Source: Streptomyces scabiei 87.22
Lineage (GTDB): Bacteria > Actinomycetota > Actinomycetes > Streptomycetales > Streptomycetaceae
DNA: 64,000 nucleotides
Assembly (NCBI RefSeq): GCF_000091305.1
Contig: NC_013929.1
Span: forward strand, 8,804,001 to 8,868,000
Direction of reading: 5' to 3'
Shown: positions 63,643 to 64,000 of the stretch, in pieces
Numbering within the stretch: position 1 is the first letter of the stretch
How the letters are laid out: each line of letters opens with the position of its first letter
The notes under the pieces: generated by a model
Seen by the model: only the letters and a program-made list of their open reading frames with translations
Databases searched by the model: none
What the model was told of the DNA's origin: nothing
Translations under genes and position numbers: made by a program

Positions 63643-64000
63643 CTCCTGGTCGTACAGGAACCACTCGTCCGCGCGGAACGGCCGGTGGAACCACATGGCG
63701 TGGTCCAGCGACGCCATGTCGAAGCCGCGTGGCCCCCACAGAGGTTCGACCGGGATCCGGACGGCGTCCAGGAGCGTCATGTCGCTGGCGTAGGTCAGCG
63801 CGCAGGTGTGCACGAGCGGGTCGTCCCCCAGCGGCCCCACGGCCCGCATCCACACCGCGCTGCGCGGTTCGGCGTTCTCGACCTCCTCGGGGGTCCAGCG
63901 CAGCCGGTCGACATAGCGGATGTCGAAGGGCTGACGCCGGGCCATGCGCTCCAACTGCTCCGGCAGCTCGCCCAGGTGCTCGGTGATCTCCTGCGTCACC
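63529..64000 (-). CDS. tesB: Acyl-CoA thioesterase II (TesB type), 3' part
   Basis: Open to the right edge of the window, so the gene starts beyond it; about 157 codons are seen. C-terminal hot-dog half of TesB: PFDIRYVD, VWMRAVGPL, ALTYASDMTLLDA, MASLDHAMWFHRPF with the catalytic Asp region, WFLYDQESPIAVGGRGLARG and QEGLFRKL. Hydrolyses acyl-CoAs. It overlaps the 3' end of the convergent DUF6397-like gene by 114 bp. Confidence 0.9.
   Translation of the reverse strand, partial: VTQEITEHLGELPEQLERMARRQPFDIRYVDRLRWTPEEVENAEPRSAVWMRAVGPLGDDPLVHTCALTYASDMTLLDAVRIPVEPLWGPRGFDMASLDHAMWFHRPFRADEWFLYDQESPIAVGGRGLARGRIYDLEGRLLVSVVQEGLFRKLGA

Overview
The window is very GC-rich, strongly biased to G or C at codon third positions, and full of ATGA/GTGA-overlapping genes. 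It also carries a conservon, SNF2/SWIM genes, ROK-controlled xylose genes and TTA codons in a pathway regulator. Together these point to the chromosome of a Streptomyces (actinomycete) species.

Centre of interest, about 1.1-32.5 kb: a complete coronafacoyl phytotoxin (coronafacic acid, CFA-like) biosynthetic cluster of the Streptomyces type. A minus-strand pair encodes the PAS-LuxR activator CfaR and Orf1, a ThiF-nitroreductase fusion. After a 1.3-kb intergenic region holding a 16-bp palindromic operator next to a promoter, a 27-kb plus-strand operon runs cfa1 (ACP), cfa2 (dehydratase-like), cfa3 (ketosynthase), cfa4 (KS-like, no nucleophile), cfa5 (acyl ligase), cfa6 and cfa7 (type I PKS), cfl (coronafacate ligase), oxr (F420 oxidoreductase), a P450 (CYP107AK1-like), ccr (crotonyl-CoA carboxylase/reductase), hbd and sdr. 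In the pathway known from Pseudomonas and S. scabies, Cfa1-5 supply a cyclopentenone carboxylate starter. Cfa6 adds an ethylmalonyl unit (its AT has a VAGH motif, and Ccr/Hbd supply the extender) and Cfa7 adds malonyl (HAFH motif) and releases the chain through its thioesterase. Oxr, P450 and Sdr adjust the oxidation state and Cfl joins CFA to an amino acid. The Cfa7 module has an enoylreductase, the feature I associate with the Streptomyces route rather than the Pseudomonas one.

Decay zone, about 31.6-40.8 kb: a P450 3'-end relic between hbd and sdr, a frameshifted excisionase-like gene, a truncated and frameshifted amidohydrolase, a frameshifted hypothetical gene and stretches with no recognisable coding. 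Intact genes here are an alpha/beta hydrolase, an APC permease with a divergent TetR regulator and palindromic operator, gpsA, and hypotheticals. This resembles an insertion boundary scarred by an integrative element.

Standard Streptomyces chromosome, about 40.8-64 kb: an aldehyde dehydrogenase with a GAF/winged-helix regulator, a secreted PGRP-type amidase, xylA divergent from xylB-ROK repressor, a proline-rich membrane protein, an SNF2 helicase-SWIM pair, small hypotheticals, a methyltransferase, an MHYT membrane sensor, a cvnABCD conservon plus a second roadblock gene, a DUF6397-like protein and the 3' end of an acyl-CoA thioesterase. The left edge holds the 3' part of a secreted GH95 alpha-fucosidase with a ricin-type lectin domain.

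The main cluster belongs to a described family. The least explained parts are the degenerate enzymes inside it (Cfa2, Cfa4, the loading ACP, the Cfa7 DH, the N-half of Hbd), Orf1, and the relics at its right border.
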